Positions 33,086-42,789 of a stretch of DNA of 64,000 bases are shown here, in pieces (the stretch's first letter is position 1; each line of letters begins with the position of its first letter). The DNA is taken from contig SUYA01000009.1 of the NCBI GenBank assembly GCA_015060695.1, positions 1-64,000 on the forward strand, read 5' to 3'. The DNA is from Mediterranea massiliensis. Its GTDB lineage: Bacteria > Bacteroidota > Bacteroidia > Bacteroidales > Bacteroidaceae. The position numbers were made by a program, and so were the translations under genes. The notes beneath the pieces are model-generated. The model worked only from the letters and a program-made list of their open reading frames with translations, had not been told where the DNA came from and made no database searches.

Positions 33086-33790
33086 ATGAAAAAGTTAGTC
33101 GTTTTATCAGGAGCCGGCATCAGTGCCGAGAGTGGAATCAGTACTTTTCGTGATGCAGGAGGATTGTGGGACAAGTATCCGGTAGAGCAAGTTGCTACCC
33201 CCGAAGGCTATGCCGCCAATCCCGAATTAGTCATTCGCTTTTACAACGAACGACGCAAGCAGTTGCCCGATGTAAAGCCCAACGGAGGGCATCAAGGTGT
33301 AGCCGAGCTGGAAAAGTACTACGACGTAACCGTAGTGACACAAAATGTAGATAACCTGCACGAACGAGCCGGCAGCAGCAAGGTGATTCATTTACATGGC
33401 GAACTGACCAAAATGTGTAGCAGCCGCAACCCCAACGACCCACGCTATATCGTCGAACTGAAACCCGAAGAATATGAAACCCGTGTGGACGACTTGGCCG
33501 GTGACGGCAGCCCGCTGCGCCCCTTCATCGTCTGGTTTGGCGAATCCGTTCCCCTAATAGAAAGCGCCATCCACTACATCAGCCAAGCCGATGTATTAGT
33601 CATCATCGGTACCAGCCTCAACGTCTATCCGGCAGCCGGCTTGCTCCATTACGCCCCGTCCGATGCCCAAGTTTTTCTTATCGACCCCAAACCGGTAGAT
33701 GCTCACACCAATCGCCCCATCCGAGTCATCCAAAAAGGAGCTACCGAAGGGATGAAAGAATTACTGGAAGTTCTTGGTTGCCACCAGTAG
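33086..33790 (+). CDS. NAD-dependent protein deacylase, Sir2 family
   Basis: 234 residues. Sir2 motifs are SGAGISAESGISTFRDAGGLW at residues 8-28, TQNVDNLHERAG near 90, catalytic HLHGEL near 110, FIVWFGESVP near 152 and IIGTSLNVYPAAGL near 180. FYNERR near 52-57 has the YxxR pattern of class III sirtuins, which bind succinyl or malonyl lysine. The four zinc cysteines usually found between HGEL and the WFGE motif are missing; only one Cys (KMCSSR) remains, so the structural zinc is likely lost, as in other Bacteroidota members. A consensus Shine-Dalgarno precedes the start. Confidence 0.92.
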   Translation: MKKLVVLSGAGISAESGISTFRDAGGLWDKYPVEQVATPEGYAANPELVIRFYNERRKQLPDVKPNGGHQGVAELEKYYDVTVVTQNVDNLHERAGSSKVIHLHGELTKMCSSRNPNDPRYIVELKPEEYETRVDDLAGDGSPLRPFIVWFGESVPLIESAIHYISQADVLVIIGTSLNVYPAAGLLHYAPSDAQVFLIDPKPVDAHTNRPIRVIQKGATEGMKELLEVLGCHQ

Positions 33791-33799
33791 TGGTTTCTG

Positions 33800-34528
33800 C
33801 TATCGTTTGATAACCGCCCTCACTACAAACCATAGGTGATGAAGCAATGTACTGCCCCAACCGTAATGCTTAGCCATGATGCGGAAACGCTCTTTCAGCG
33901 AAGCCTTTTGGTTGCGGGTAGTCAACCCTTCATCTAAGTAATTTACCAATATCAGGTGGGTATTGTGGATGTTCTTGGCCTTTTTAAGAATGCGAACACA
34001 CCAATCGAAATCGGCCGAGAAACGATATTTCAAGTCGTAAGGTTCTACCAACGCACGCTTGGCAAAGAAAGCCTGGTGACATACCAACATGCCTTGACGG
34101 AAGCTACGCCACGTCAATCTCTCCGGTGCTTGCAAACGACGCATACGTACAAACTCCCCCTGGTCGTTCACCAGAGCCGTCTCGCCATACAATACGTCGG
34201 GCAGTTCGCTTCCCTGCCATGTAGCCACCATTTTCGTAAGAGTATCGTTGCTATAAAACGTATCGCCTGCATTCAAGAAGCAGAGGTAATCGCCCGTAGC
34301 CAAACCAATCCCTTTGTTCATGGCATCATAAAGCCCCTTATCCGGTTCGCTCACCACTTTGGTTATCCCCTCTTTATACTTGTTTATAATAGCAAGCGTA
34401 TCGTCTTTCGAAGCCCCGTCCACCACGATGTATTCAATGTCTGCATAGGTTTGCGAAAGCACGCTCTTTATAGTTCTTTCTATTGTTTCGGCTGCATTGT
34501 AGCAGATGGTTATGATGCTGAATGTCAT
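33800..34528 (-). CDS. Glycosyltransferase family 2
   Basis: 242 residues, a GT-A fold of the WcaA type. The nucleotide-binding N-terminus FSIITICYNAAETIERTIKSVLSQTY precedes VDGASKDDT (residues 35-43) and the metal-binding region LNAGDTFY near 88 in place of DxD. QGMLVCHQAFFAKRA near 145 and the FSADFDWCVRIL region near 165 belong to the acceptor side. The enzyme adds a sugar to a surface polysaccharide intermediate in the cytoplasm. Its start overlaps the GT4 gene by 4 bases. Composition is typical for the genome, unlike the next genes. Confidence 0.88.
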   Translation of the reverse strand: MTFSIITICYNAAETIERTIKSVLSQTYADIEYIVVDGASKDDTLAIINKYKEGITKVVSEPDKGLYDAMNKGIGLATGDYLCFLNAGDTFYSNDTLTKMVATWQGSELPDVLYGETALVNDQGEFVRMRRLQAPERLTWRSFRQGMLVCHQAFFAKRALVEPYDLKYRFSADFDWCVRILKKAKNIHNTHLILVNYLDEGLTTRNQKASLKERFRIMAKHYGWGSTLLHHLWFVVRAVIKR

Positions 34529-35790
34529 GGTTTATCAAGTATTTGTTTATATATATTAATAGTCTCTTTAGCTACAACGTCTGTACCAAAACGCTCAGAA
34601 ACTTCATTACGCAACTCCTCTCTCGATACAATTGTAGGTGCATCTTCTAAACTCCATCGTATTCCTTCAGCTAAATCTTCAACCGATAAATGCTTTGCCA
34701 AATAACCATTCTTTTTATGTTGGATAATGTCAGTTTGCCCACTATTATCAAACGAAACTGGTATGCATCCACACGCTTGTGCTTCGATAAGAGTTTGCCC
34801 AAATGTTTCATAATAAGACGCAGATATAGTGACATCTGCAGCAGAATACAGTTCTGCTAATGTTTTTGTAGAATTTATTTTTCCACAATATGTATAACTG
34901 ACGGGAATTCGTGGGAAAAGTAAATCAGGTCGTTTTATTGCACCGAATAGAACCAAATGCAACTCATTGGGAGAGAAAATTGTTTTTTTTAGCAAAAGTT
35001 TAATTGCTTCAATAAGGAAATCTACTCCCTTTATATAGTCATCAATACGAGCCGCTCCAAAAAGAAGAAGATGTTTTTGTGGAAAGTGCCAGTTGTTACA
35101 AACTGTTTGTTTGTCAATCAATGGAAAATCATCAAGAGACAACGTATTAGGTATTACATATAACGGCATTTCTTTTAGCAAAACACTTTGCTCAACTTGT
35201 TGTGCTAACCAACGACTTACGCTGATAACATGAATTTTCTGATTCTTAAAAATATTTTTTTTTGCAATAAATACCCTATTAGATAAATCTTTCTTAGTAG
35301 GTATAGTTAAAAAGGGACAATTTTGACATTCGCTTTTAAAATGATGACAAGCATAAGCATAATGGCAAATCCCCGTACAAGGCCACATATCGTGCATGGT
35401 CCACACTACCGGCTTTCCCGATGCCAATATCTTTCGGATACCCTTCAGCGACAACATCCCCTGATTCACCCAATGCAGATGAATAATGTCTGCCTCCTTA
35501 AATGCCGGTAGCCTCGTAATGTCAATACCCACATTAGCTATATCCACCGCAAACAGATTCTTTCGGCTCAGTCGGTTGGCCACCCAAATGCAGAAACGCT
35601 CCCACACAAAACAGAACTTCATCCACCATTTATGCCCCACGGCAATCACCTGTGGATGATTAGTTTGCTTATCGCGCACCAACATTTTAGCCGTTACGCC
35701 CTCTTGCTTATTCAGTGCTTCCAACAACCGTCCGCAAGCCACGGCCGCCCCACCTGTTCGTTCTGCTGTATTGACTAATAGTATCTTCAT
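34525..35790 (-). CDS. Glycosyltransferase family 4, mosaic composition
   Basis: 421 residues. The N-terminus MKILLVNTAERTGGAAVACGRLLEAL is a GT-B acceptor-domain start; IIHLHWVNQGMLSLKGI and VWTMHDMWPCTGICHY near 100-145 are family landmarks. The donor-binding C-terminal domain has LYSAADVTISASYYETFGQTLIEAQACGCIPVSFDNSGQTDII near 310-350, with the E(x)7E-type motif. A cluster of cysteines (CHYAYACHHFKSECQNC) lies near 142-158. The 3' part of the gene (34525 to about 35385) is visibly AT-richer than the 5' part, as if two gene halves had recombined. It transfers an activated sugar to a cell-surface glycan. Confidence 0.88.
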   Translation of the reverse strand: MKILLVNTAERTGGAAVACGRLLEALNKQEGVTAKMLVRDKQTNHPQVIAVGHKWWMKFCFVWERFCIWVANRLSRKNLFAVDIANVGIDITRLPAFKEADIIHLHWVNQGMLSLKGIRKILASGKPVVWTMHDMWPCTGICHYAYACHHFKSECQNCPFLTIPTKKDLSNRVFIAKKNIFKNQKIHVISVSRWLAQQVEQSVLLKEMPLYVIPNTLSLDDFPLIDKQTVCNNWHFPQKHLLLFGAARIDDYIKGVDFLIEAIKLLLKKTIFSPNELHLVLFGAIKRPDLLFPRIPVSYTYCGKINSTKTLAELYSAADVTISASYYETFGQTLIEAQACGCIPVSFDNSGQTDIIQHKKNGYLAKHLSVEDLAEGIRWSLEDAPTIVSREELRNEVSERFGTDVVAKETINIYKQILDKP

Positions 35791-35831
35791 GTCGTAAACC
35801 GTTTCGTCTGATAGCTATTTACTCTTTACCG

Positions 35832-35862
35832 CAAAAGTACAATAAATCTATAACCCAACAAA
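35832..35862 (-). promoter_or_regulatory. Promoter of the GT4-GT2 unit
   Basis: On the minus strand TTTG (35862-35859) and TACTTTTG (35839-35832) are separated by 19 bp, a full consensus promoter. The start codon lies 41 bases downstream. Confidence 0.7.
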
Positions 35863-36133
35863 GGCTAAAACGATTTATTCTATTAACCAAAGATTTTGTG
35901 TACCCTGATATTATGCAACATTCGCTATTTTATTTTTTTCAATTTCTGCGCAATAGATCCCACCCTCATGCTAAGGAGACTCGGTATCTGAGTACCCATT
36001 TAGAAGAGGAAAAACTAAAATCTCCAAAAATAGTAACAGAATTAAGAAATTCTTTCTACTTTTGTCAAGCTCATTAACTCAGAAAGAGTTGTAAAATACA
36101 TATTATTAAGTATTCAATTATAATTCTAATCTC
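35863..36133. other. AT-rich intergenic stretch before the Stealth gene
   Basis: No coding potential is visible. A -7-like TACTTTTG at 36057-36064 on the plus strand could serve the Stealth gene at 36134, though without a -33 box. A short inverted pair near 35978-35998 (GACTCGGTA / TGAGTACC) is too weak to call. Confidence 0.4.
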
Positions 36134-37141
36134 ATGAACGATAAAATAGATTTTGTGATTATATGGGTAGATAACAACGACCCTTTATGGCAACAAGAAT
36201 ATAATAAATATGCCAATAAAAGTGCCTCTACAGATGATAAAAGTACAGCACGTTATCGCGATTGGGACAACTTACGATATTGGTTCCGAGGAGTAGAAAA
36301 GTTTGCACCATGGGTTAATAAAATACATTTTGTGACTTGTGGACACTATCCTAAGTGGCTGAACCTTAAAGCTCCCAAACTTAATTTCGTAAAACACGAA
36401 GATTATATTCCTCATGAATACCTACCCGTTTTTAGCGCTAATCCCATTGAAATCCATTTGCACCGGATACCAGAGTTAGCAGAAAAATTTGTCTTTTTCA
36501 ATGACGATCTTTTCCTTATAAATAATGTTTCTCCTGAACGTTTTTTCAAAAATGGGCTACCTTGTGACATGGCGGCATGCACAGTAGCAGGGACACTCGA
36601 TTTCACAATGTCCCATATTGCAACTAATAATATGTATTGCATAGAGAGTACATTTGATAAAAAAAAGGTCATTCTTAAACATTGGAATAAATGGTTTCAT
36701 TGGAAGTACGATATGGGAAGGTTATTAAAGACATTTTGCTTGTTACCATTCTCCCATTTTGCAACGATATTCGACCCTCATTTATCCAATGCATTTTTAA
36801 AAGAAACATTTTATTCTGTATGGAGTCAATATGAAGAAAGCCTTGTAAGAACTTCACAATCTCGGTTCCGTTCTATTGCAGACAACAATCAATATCTATT
36901 TAGGTATTGGCAATTGCTTACAGGAAATTTTGAACCTACAAATGTAACAAAAGACGGAAAGTATTATTCCATATCAGAAGAATCCATAGAAGAAATTGAA
37001 AGAGTTATTACATCTCAAAACTGCAATCTTTTGGTATTAAATGACAGCAATGAAATCAAATCTTTTGAAACAATTAAAAATAGAATAAATAATGCTTTTG
37101 AAACAATTCTTCCTAATAAATCCGACTTTGAACTATTCTAA
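36134..37141 (+). CDS. Stealth-family sugar-phosphate transferase
   Basis: 335 residues. Conserved region 1 is DFVIIWVDNNDPLW at residues 6-19. Region 2 spans RYRDWDNLRYWFRGVEKFAPWV (near 41) to VFFNDDLFLINN (near 121), with the FNDD motif of the catalytic site. A conserved HIATNNMY region lies near 155. Stealth proteins are related to GlcNAc-1-phosphotransferase and transfer hexose-1-phosphate to growing capsule or exopolysaccharide chains. It is the only plus-strand gene of this glycan cluster, and it is AT-rich like the two GT2 genes that follow it in convergent orientation. Confidence 0.88.
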   Translation: MNDKIDFVIIWVDNNDPLWQQEYNKYANKSASTDDKSTARYRDWDNLRYWFRGVEKFAPWVNKIHFVTCGHYPKWLNLKAPKLNFVKHEDYIPHEYLPVFSANPIEIHLHRIPELAEKFVFFNDDLFLINNVSPERFFKNGLPCDMAACTVAGTLDFTMSHIATNNMYCIESTFDKKKVILKHWNKWFHWKYDMGRLLKTFCLLPFSHFATIFDPHLSNAFLKETFYSVWSQYEESLVRTSQSRFRSIADNNQYLFRYWQLLTGNFEPTNVTKDGKYYSISEESIEEIERVITSQNCNLLVLNDSNEIKSFETIKNRINNAFETILPNKSDFELF

Positions 37142-37180
37142 TCTAATGTAAAAAATAAACATTGGCAAAAAGACTATAGA

Positions 37181-38158
37181 CTACAATCCTATAATACTAC
37201 GTACTTTCCACATTACCTTAGAATATAAAATTGCCATCGGATAAGGGGAATAAAAATGAACCAGTAATAAAAAGTTACATACACTTATTTCTTGAAAATT
37301 CTCTTTTACAAATCGTTTTATATAAGATTGATATTGCCGGTAATATTTACGATGATTTTTGTTTCTCTTCCATGTTTTATTCCAATAATGAAGTGATGTG
37401 ATGCAATATCTATTGATTTGCGCTATTTTTATATTTCTATCAGATGAAGTCTTGCCTATTATTTGCAAAACCCGCAGCAAACTATCGAAGTGCTTTTGTT
37501 TTATGTTATGAGTCATGCTATGCCTATTTATTCTGTAAAAATAGGTAATACTTGGCAATACTGCCATAGATGACAAATGGCCCGATATTGCATGGCGAAA
37601 TAATATGTCTTCAGCAAATTTTATATCTTTATCAAAATGCAACTGAAAATCAATTATAAATTTACGTTTTAATAAAATGTTCCATATACATGCAACTTCT
37701 AAACATTGCTTTATGCTATCATGACCTTTGAATATACTCTCTTTTGCACTATTATCAGACACTATAATAGGCTGAAAATATGTTCCTTTAATAAACTTTC
37801 CTTCTACTAACTCTATCCCTCTATGTCTGATAGCTACATCTGCTAATAACTGAATAGCATTAGGCATAATAGCATCGTCACTATCTACGAAATAAATATA
37901 TTCACCCTTGGCAGCTTTCATACCACTATTGCGAGCTTCTGAAAGTCCCTTGTTATGTTCGTGGTCAATGATGGTAGTAGGACATCTGTCTTTATATTTA
38001 GCAATTATAGAATAGGCAATATCCATAGAATGATCCGAGCTACAATCGTTAACCAACACCACTTCAATATCTGAATAAGTTTGTTGATATACTGACTCTA
38101 AACATTCTTCAATGTATAATTCAAGATTATATATAGGAATAATGATACTAACCAACAT
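37181..38158 (-). CDS. Glycosyltransferase family 2
   Basis: 325 residues. The start MLVSIIIPIYNLELYIEECLESVYQQTY is a typical GT2 nucleotide-binding end; VLVNDCSSDHSMD near 33 and VDSDDAIMPNA near 94 (the DxD motif as DSDD) follow. The domain ends near 220, and the C-terminal 100 residues are basic and aromatic, with a hydrophobic segment that may sit on the membrane (FLLLVHFYSPYPMAILY). It is strongly AT-rich, similar to its neighbours 36134 and 38220. It adds one sugar to the surface glycan; donor unknown. Confidence 0.88.
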   Translation of the reverse strand: MLVSIIIPIYNLELYIEECLESVYQQTYSDIEVVLVNDCSSDHSMDIAYSIIAKYKDRCPTTIIDHEHNKGLSEARNSGMKAAKGEYIYFVDSDDAIMPNAIQLLADVAIRHRGIELVEGKFIKGTYFQPIIVSDNSAKESIFKGHDSIKQCLEVACIWNILLKRKFIIDFQLHFDKDIKFAEDILFRHAISGHLSSMAVLPSITYFYRINRHSMTHNIKQKHFDSLLRVLQIIGKTSSDRNIKIAQINRYCITSLHYWNKTWKRNKNHRKYYRQYQSYIKRFVKENFQEISVCNFLLLVHFYSPYPMAILYSKVMWKVRSIIGL

Positions 38159-38219
38159 GATACTCTGAATTATTTAAATCTGAAATCACCACGAAGATAA
38201 TGCAATTATTAGTTATCAA

Positions 38220-39197
38220 TTATTTTATATGAAACCTGTAATACTCACTCAATGATATTGGGAAATAGATAGCACGCAATCTTCCTATCAAAGGATTTTG
38301 TTTCCGAGCGTAAAACAACTGTTTGTAGTGGCATACACAAAACCATTGCAAACGAATGAAATCAAGAAAAGAAGTGCTGATATATAATTGTATCATCTGT
38401 TTTGCATCTTTCAAAATCTTTTCGTCCGAATCTATTTTATTCAAAAATCTCAAAGTAATACCTTGCCTTCTTCTGATTTCCGGCTTTATACTTTTATTGT
38501 ATTTCCATTGCCGTACAATACTATTTACGATATTTCCAAATGTCTTTTGATTATTGATTGGTTTAGAATATGTTGCTGCCTCAACATATCTCCTTTGCTT
38601 AACTAAACTATGATTAAGATAGATTAGGCTATCGTAGGATAATGCAATAATTATTAAAATAGAATCATAGTATCTGATAGAAGCAAACTCCGAGATATCC
38701 GGAATCTTATCAAGCAATTTCCTTGATAATAACAATGTATGTCCGGCCATTGTGCCTATGAATAGTTGTCTAAGTAGGCTATAATTAATCTCTCTATTAT
38801 CTACTCGTATAGCAGCATTGCTATCAGAAAAAGGAGTTGAACGACCACCGCACAGAAGATTATCTCCAATATGTTGCATTTGCAATTCCAGTTTATAATC
38901 TTCCCATATATCATCTTGGTCTGCAATAGCAATATAATCTCCGGTAGCTTTGTGGAGAGCATCGAAGAAATTAGGGTTGATTCCTTTGTTTTCTTGATTT
39001 CTATAGACTTTTATAATCGAGTGCTTTTCTTGATATTCGCACAATATATCGTATGTTTTATCTGTACTACAATCATCTTGTATGATAACCTCATGGATAG
39101 GATATGTCTGCCTTAATATCGAATCGATTTGTTCTTTTACATATCGTTCTCCATTATAAGTACACATCACAACAGATATACTCTTATTCATATTCAT
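38220..39197 (-). CDS. Glycosyltransferase family 2, rhamnosyltransferase-like
   Basis: 325 residues from the ATG at 39197 (MNMNKSISVVMCTYNGERYV); a TTG two codons upstream is less likely. GT2 motifs are IIQDDCSTDKT near 37 and IADQDDIWEDYKL near 92, whose QDDIW is typical for the WcaA/RfbF rhamnosyltransferase-like branch. The C-terminal part is basic and aromatic. Neighbours and composition place it in the same acquired segment as 36134 and 37181. Confidence 0.88.
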   Translation of the reverse strand: MNMNKSISVVMCTYNGERYVKEQIDSILRQTYPIHEVIIQDDCSTDKTYDILCEYQEKHSIIKVYRNQENKGINPNFFDALHKATGDYIAIADQDDIWEDYKLELQMQHIGDNLLCGGRSTPFSDSNAAIRVDNREINYSLLRQLFIGTMAGHTLLLSRKLLDKIPDISEFASIRYYDSILIIIALSYDSLIYLNHSLVKQRRYVEAATYSKPINNQKTFGNIVNSIVRQWKYNKSIKPEIRRRQGITLRFLNKIDSDEKILKDAKQMIQLYISTSFLDFIRLQWFCVCHYKQLFYARKQNPLIGRLRAIYFPISLSEYYRFHIK

Positions 39198-39279
39198 GTT
39201 CAATGATTGAAAACATTTGACTTTCTATTCAGCCACGAAGATAATGCAATTTTATCAATTGACAAAGAATAGATTTATT

Positions 39280-40716
39280 TCACCTCTTCCGGAAATAGCC
39301 TATGCTTTCCTTGAATGTCTGTGCCCCACTTAGCCACATCAGCACAAGGTATAGCGATGCAGCAATGGCAATCTTTCCTACAAACAACAAATAGATGTTA
39401 GTGATGGGGCGAGTGAGGTAGTAACAAGCCAGCATACTGAACAGAGCTATCAGCAAGAAGGGTACTATGTCCATCAACAAATGATGAAAGCGATAGCCTA
39501 TCTCCCGATGAACAAAATAATACCACACAAACAGCCAAGCAATGTTGATGCAGACATAGGTAACAATCATGGTGTGTATGCCATAGGGGTAGATGAAACA
39601 GATAACCAATAGTTGCAGCAACCCTAAAGAGATGTTACACCACATGTGGATATTAGACTTCCCCTTGCTGACCACCAAATTGGAACATAACCCGCATATA
39701 GGGATAAAGGCACCGCTGATGCATAATAACCGAAGTATTTGGGCACTTGCTGCCCATTTATCAGTGATGGCAATGGCAATCAACTCAGGGGCTATAAGTG
39801 ACAAGCCAAACATGGCGGGAAAGGAGACAAAAGCCGTAAAGCGCATCATCTTGCGAAAGATGCGTAATTGACGCTCTTTATCGTCAGACACTTGGGCCAA
39901 TATGGGGTGGGCCACACTGTTTATCATCCCACTTATCAAAGAGTGCCCCATCCCATTCCATTTATTGGCTTGGTTGTAGAAACCCACATCCTTGCTTGAA
40001 TAGAATTTACCTAAGATAACCGAGAAGATGTTGTTATTTATATGATTGAATATATTGGTTGCCAACATCTTGCAACTGAATGAAAACATCTCCCGAATGG
40101 GGCGGAAGTCAAAGGTAAAGGTGGGTCGCCAAGGGGAGAAGTACCAATAGAAACACATCGCCACACTGATATAGACAATATTTTGTGTCGCAATGCCCCA
40201 ATAGGAGAAGCCGTTGTAAGCCAATGTAACCCCCACCGTACCGGATACAATCAAGGCGCTAATGCTGGTTATGGCTCGCTGTTTCACCATCAGTTTCTTA
40301 TGCAGATAGGCACTTTGAGCCACCCCGGTACTGGAAATGACAAAGCCCAAGAAGCTATAACGAGCCAAAGCAGTCAGTTCCGGTTGGTTAAAGAAACGGG
40401 CTATTAAAGGGGCGCAAAAGTAAAGGATGGTATATATACAGAGGCTTGCCGAGATACTGAACCAAAAAACAGCGTTATAGTCATCGTGCCTAATCTCTTT
40501 CCTGTTAATCAAGGCTGCAATGAAGCCACTCTCTTGCAAAGAGCCTGCTATAAGCGAGAAGATGGTGAGCATACCCACCATACCATAATCGGCAGGGGTA
40601 AGCAATCGAGCCAGAAAGATGCCAAAGAAAAGATTGAGCAACTGCATGGAAACGTTGCTCAATCCGCCCCAAAAGAGGCCTTTTGCGGTTTTATCTTTCA
40701 ATGACTGTCCGGCCAT
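39280..40716 (-). CDS. Polysaccharide flippase (Wzx/MOP family)
   Basis: 478 residues and about 12-14 membrane segments. The start MAGQSLKDKTAKGLFWGGLSNVSMQLLNLFFGIFLARLLTPADYGMVGML is typical of lipopolysaccharide biosynthesis translocases of the Polysacc_synt type, with F-LAR-L-P-DYG near 32-43. The protein would move the lipid-linked repeat unit across the inner membrane. GC content is normal again here. It is the first gene of the minus-strand cluster after metG and the only transport gene; no polymerase or ligase is visible in the cluster. Confidence 0.9.
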   Translation of the reverse strand: MAGQSLKDKTAKGLFWGGLSNVSMQLLNLFFGIFLARLLTPADYGMVGMLTIFSLIAGSLQESGFIAALINRKEIRHDDYNAVFWFSISASLCIYTILYFCAPLIARFFNQPELTALARYSFLGFVISSTGVAQSAYLHKKLMVKQRAITSISALIVSGTVGVTLAYNGFSYWGIATQNIVYISVAMCFYWYFSPWRPTFTFDFRPIREMFSFSCKMLATNIFNHINNNIFSVILGKFYSSKDVGFYNQANKWNGMGHSLISGMINSVAHPILAQVSDDKERQLRIFRKMMRFTAFVSFPAMFGLSLIAPELIAIAITDKWAASAQILRLLCISGAFIPICGLCSNLVVSKGKSNIHMWCNISLGLLQLLVICFIYPYGIHTMIVTYVCINIAWLFVWYYFVHREIGYRFHHLLMDIVPFLLIALFSMLACYYLTRPITNIYLLFVGKIAIAASLYLVLMWLSGAQTFKESIGYFRKR

Positions 40717-40726
40717 TCTGCTTGCA

Positions 40727-42769
40727 TTACTTCACTTCACTACCCGGCTTCACCTCTTTCAACAGAGAGGTAACGGCCAGTGAGCCGTCGTAGTTTTCGG
40801 CACTGAGAATCATACCCTCGCTCACCAAGCCGTTCTTGAATTGGCGCGGAGCCAAGTTGGCAATAAACAGCACTTGCTTGCCTACCAACTCTTCAGGTTG
40901 ATAGTGTTGGGCTATGCCACTGACAATGGTACGGTTCTCCAATCCATCGGCAATCTTGAATTGCAACAGTTTCTTCATCTTGGGCACAGCGGTACACTCA
41001 AGCACAGTACCTACCCGAATATCCAACTTTTCGAAATCTTCGAAACTGATGATGGGTTTAATGGGGTTAGCCTTATAGTTGGCTGCCTCGTTCAGCTTCT
41101 TGATATCTTCCAAACGTTGCATTTGAGCATCAATGGCACTGTCTTCTATCTTTTCGAAGAGCAGGGCAGGCTCACCCAACTGATGGCCGGCTTTCAACAA
41201 ATCGGTGCTACCCAACTGATTCCATTCGAAACTTTCCATATTCAACATCTTGCGCAGTTTTTCACTACTGAAAGGCAAGAACGGTTCGAAGGCAATGGCC
41301 AGGTTAGCTACCAATTGAAGTGAGATGTGCAAGATGGTCTTCACCCGTTCAGGATCGGTCTTGATAACCTTCCACGGTTCGCAATCGGCCAAGTATTTGT
41401 TGCCGATACGTGCCAAATTCATGGCCTCTTTTTGTGCATCGCGGAATTTAAATACGTCGAGTAACTTTTCTACCTCTTGCTTCACGTCGGCAAACTCTTT
41501 CAACGTCTCCTTGTCATACTCTGTCAGTTCGCCACATGCCGGTACCACGCCATCGTAATACTTCTTGGTCAGTTGCAGGGCACGATTCACAAAGTTACCA
41601 TATACGGCCACCAGTTCGTTGTTATTGCGTGCCTGAAAATCGCGCCAAGTAAAGTTGTTGTCTTTCGTTTCCGGAGCATTGGCGGTAAGTACATAACGCA
41701 ATACGTCTTGCTTGCCGGGGAAATCTACTAAGTATTCGTGCAACCACACCGCCCAATTGCGGCTGGTAGAAATCTTATCGTCTTCCAGATTCAAGAATTC
41801 GTTGCTGGGCACATTGTCGGGCAAGATGTAACTGCCTTCGGCTTTCAACATGGCGGGGAATACGATGCAGTGGAACACGATGTTGTCTTTACCAATGAAG
41901 TGTACCAAGCGTGTTTCGGGGTCTTTCCACCAAGTTTCCCACGTGTCGGGCAACAGTTCTTTCGTGTTACTGATGTAGCCGATGGGAGCATCAAACCATA
42001 CGTAAAGCACTTTTCCCTCGGCACCCTCTACGGGCACAGGGATACCCCAATCGAGGTCACGACTTACGGCACGAGGTTGCAAGCCCATGTCGAGCCAACT
42101 CTTGCATTGGCCATATACGTTGGGACGCCACTCTTTGTGCTCTTCCAGAATCCATTGACGCAACCACTCTTCGTGTTGGTCAAGAGGCAGATACCAATGC
42201 TTGGTTTCTCTCATCACCGGCTGACTACCGCTAATGGCACTCTTCGGATTAATCAAATCGGTGGGACTGAGGCTGGTACCGCACTTCTCACATTGGTCGC
42301 CGTATGCTCCTTCGGCATGGCAATGGGGACATTCACCGGTGATATAACGGTCGGCCAAGAACTGTTTGGCCTCTTCGTCGTAGTACTGCATGGAGGTTTT
42401 TTCCACAAATTTACCCTCGTCATACAGCTTGCGGAAGAAATTGCTGGCTACTTCGCGATGGGTGCTTGAAGTAGTACGGCTATATACATCGAACGAGATG
42501 CCAAATTCCTTGAATGAATCCTTGATGAGATTATGGTAACGATCTACTACATCTTGCGGAGTAATGCCCTCTTTCTTGGCACGGATGGTGATGGGCACAC
42601 CGTGTTCATCACTACCCCCGATAAATAACACTTCTTCTTTCTTTAATCTCAAGTAGCGGACATAGATGTCAGCTGGCACATATACGCCGGCCAAGTGTCC
42701 GATGTGTACAGGACCGTTGGCATAGGGCAAGGCCGATGTCACGGTGGTACGTTTGAACTTTTTTTCCAT
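40727..42769 (-). CDS. metG: Methionyl-tRNA synthetase
   Basis: 680 residues. HIGHLAG near residues 22-28 is the HIGH motif; the knob with two CxxC pairs ([18 protein letters not shown] near 148-165) binds zinc; KISTSRNW near 337 is the KMSKS motif. The C-terminal EMAP/tRNA-binding domain begins [17 protein letters not shown] near 575 and gives the length of the dimeric MetRS. It charges tRNA-Met. A consensus promoter lies at 42801-42832 inside the 3' end of the O-methyltransferase gene. Confidence 0.97.
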   Translation of the reverse strand: MEKKFKRTTVTSALPYANGPVHIGHLAGVYVPADIYVRYLRLKKEEVLFIGGSDEHGVPITIRAKKEGITPQDVVDRYHNLIKDSFKEFGISFDVYSRTTSSTHREVASNFFRKLYDEGKFVEKTSMQYYDEEAKQFLADRYITGECPHCHAEGAYGDQCEKCGTSLSPTDLINPKSAISGSQPVMRETKHWYLPLDQHEEWLRQWILEEHKEWRPNVYGQCKSWLDMGLQPRAVSRDLDWGIPVPVEGAEGKVLYVWFDAPIGYISNTKELLPDTWETWWKDPETRLVHFIGKDNIVFHCIVFPAMLKAEGSYILPDNVPSNEFLNLEDDKISTSRNWAVWLHEYLVDFPGKQDVLRYVLTANAPETKDNNFTWRDFQARNNNELVAVYGNFVNRALQLTKKYYDGVVPACGELTEYDKETLKEFADVKQEVEKLLDVFKFRDAQKEAMNLARIGNKYLADCEPWKVIKTDPERVKTILHISLQLVANLAIAFEPFLPFSSEKLRKMLNMESFEWNQLGSTDLLKAGHQLGEPALLFEKIEDSAIDAQMQRLEDIKKLNEAANYKANPIKPIISFEDFEKLDIRVGTVLECTAVPKMKKLLQFKIADGLENRTIVSGIAQHYQPEELVGKQVLFIANLAPRQFKNGLVSEGMILSAENYDGSLAVTSLLKEVKPGSEVK

Positions 42770-42789
42770 ATTGTGTGATTGTTTTTCTA

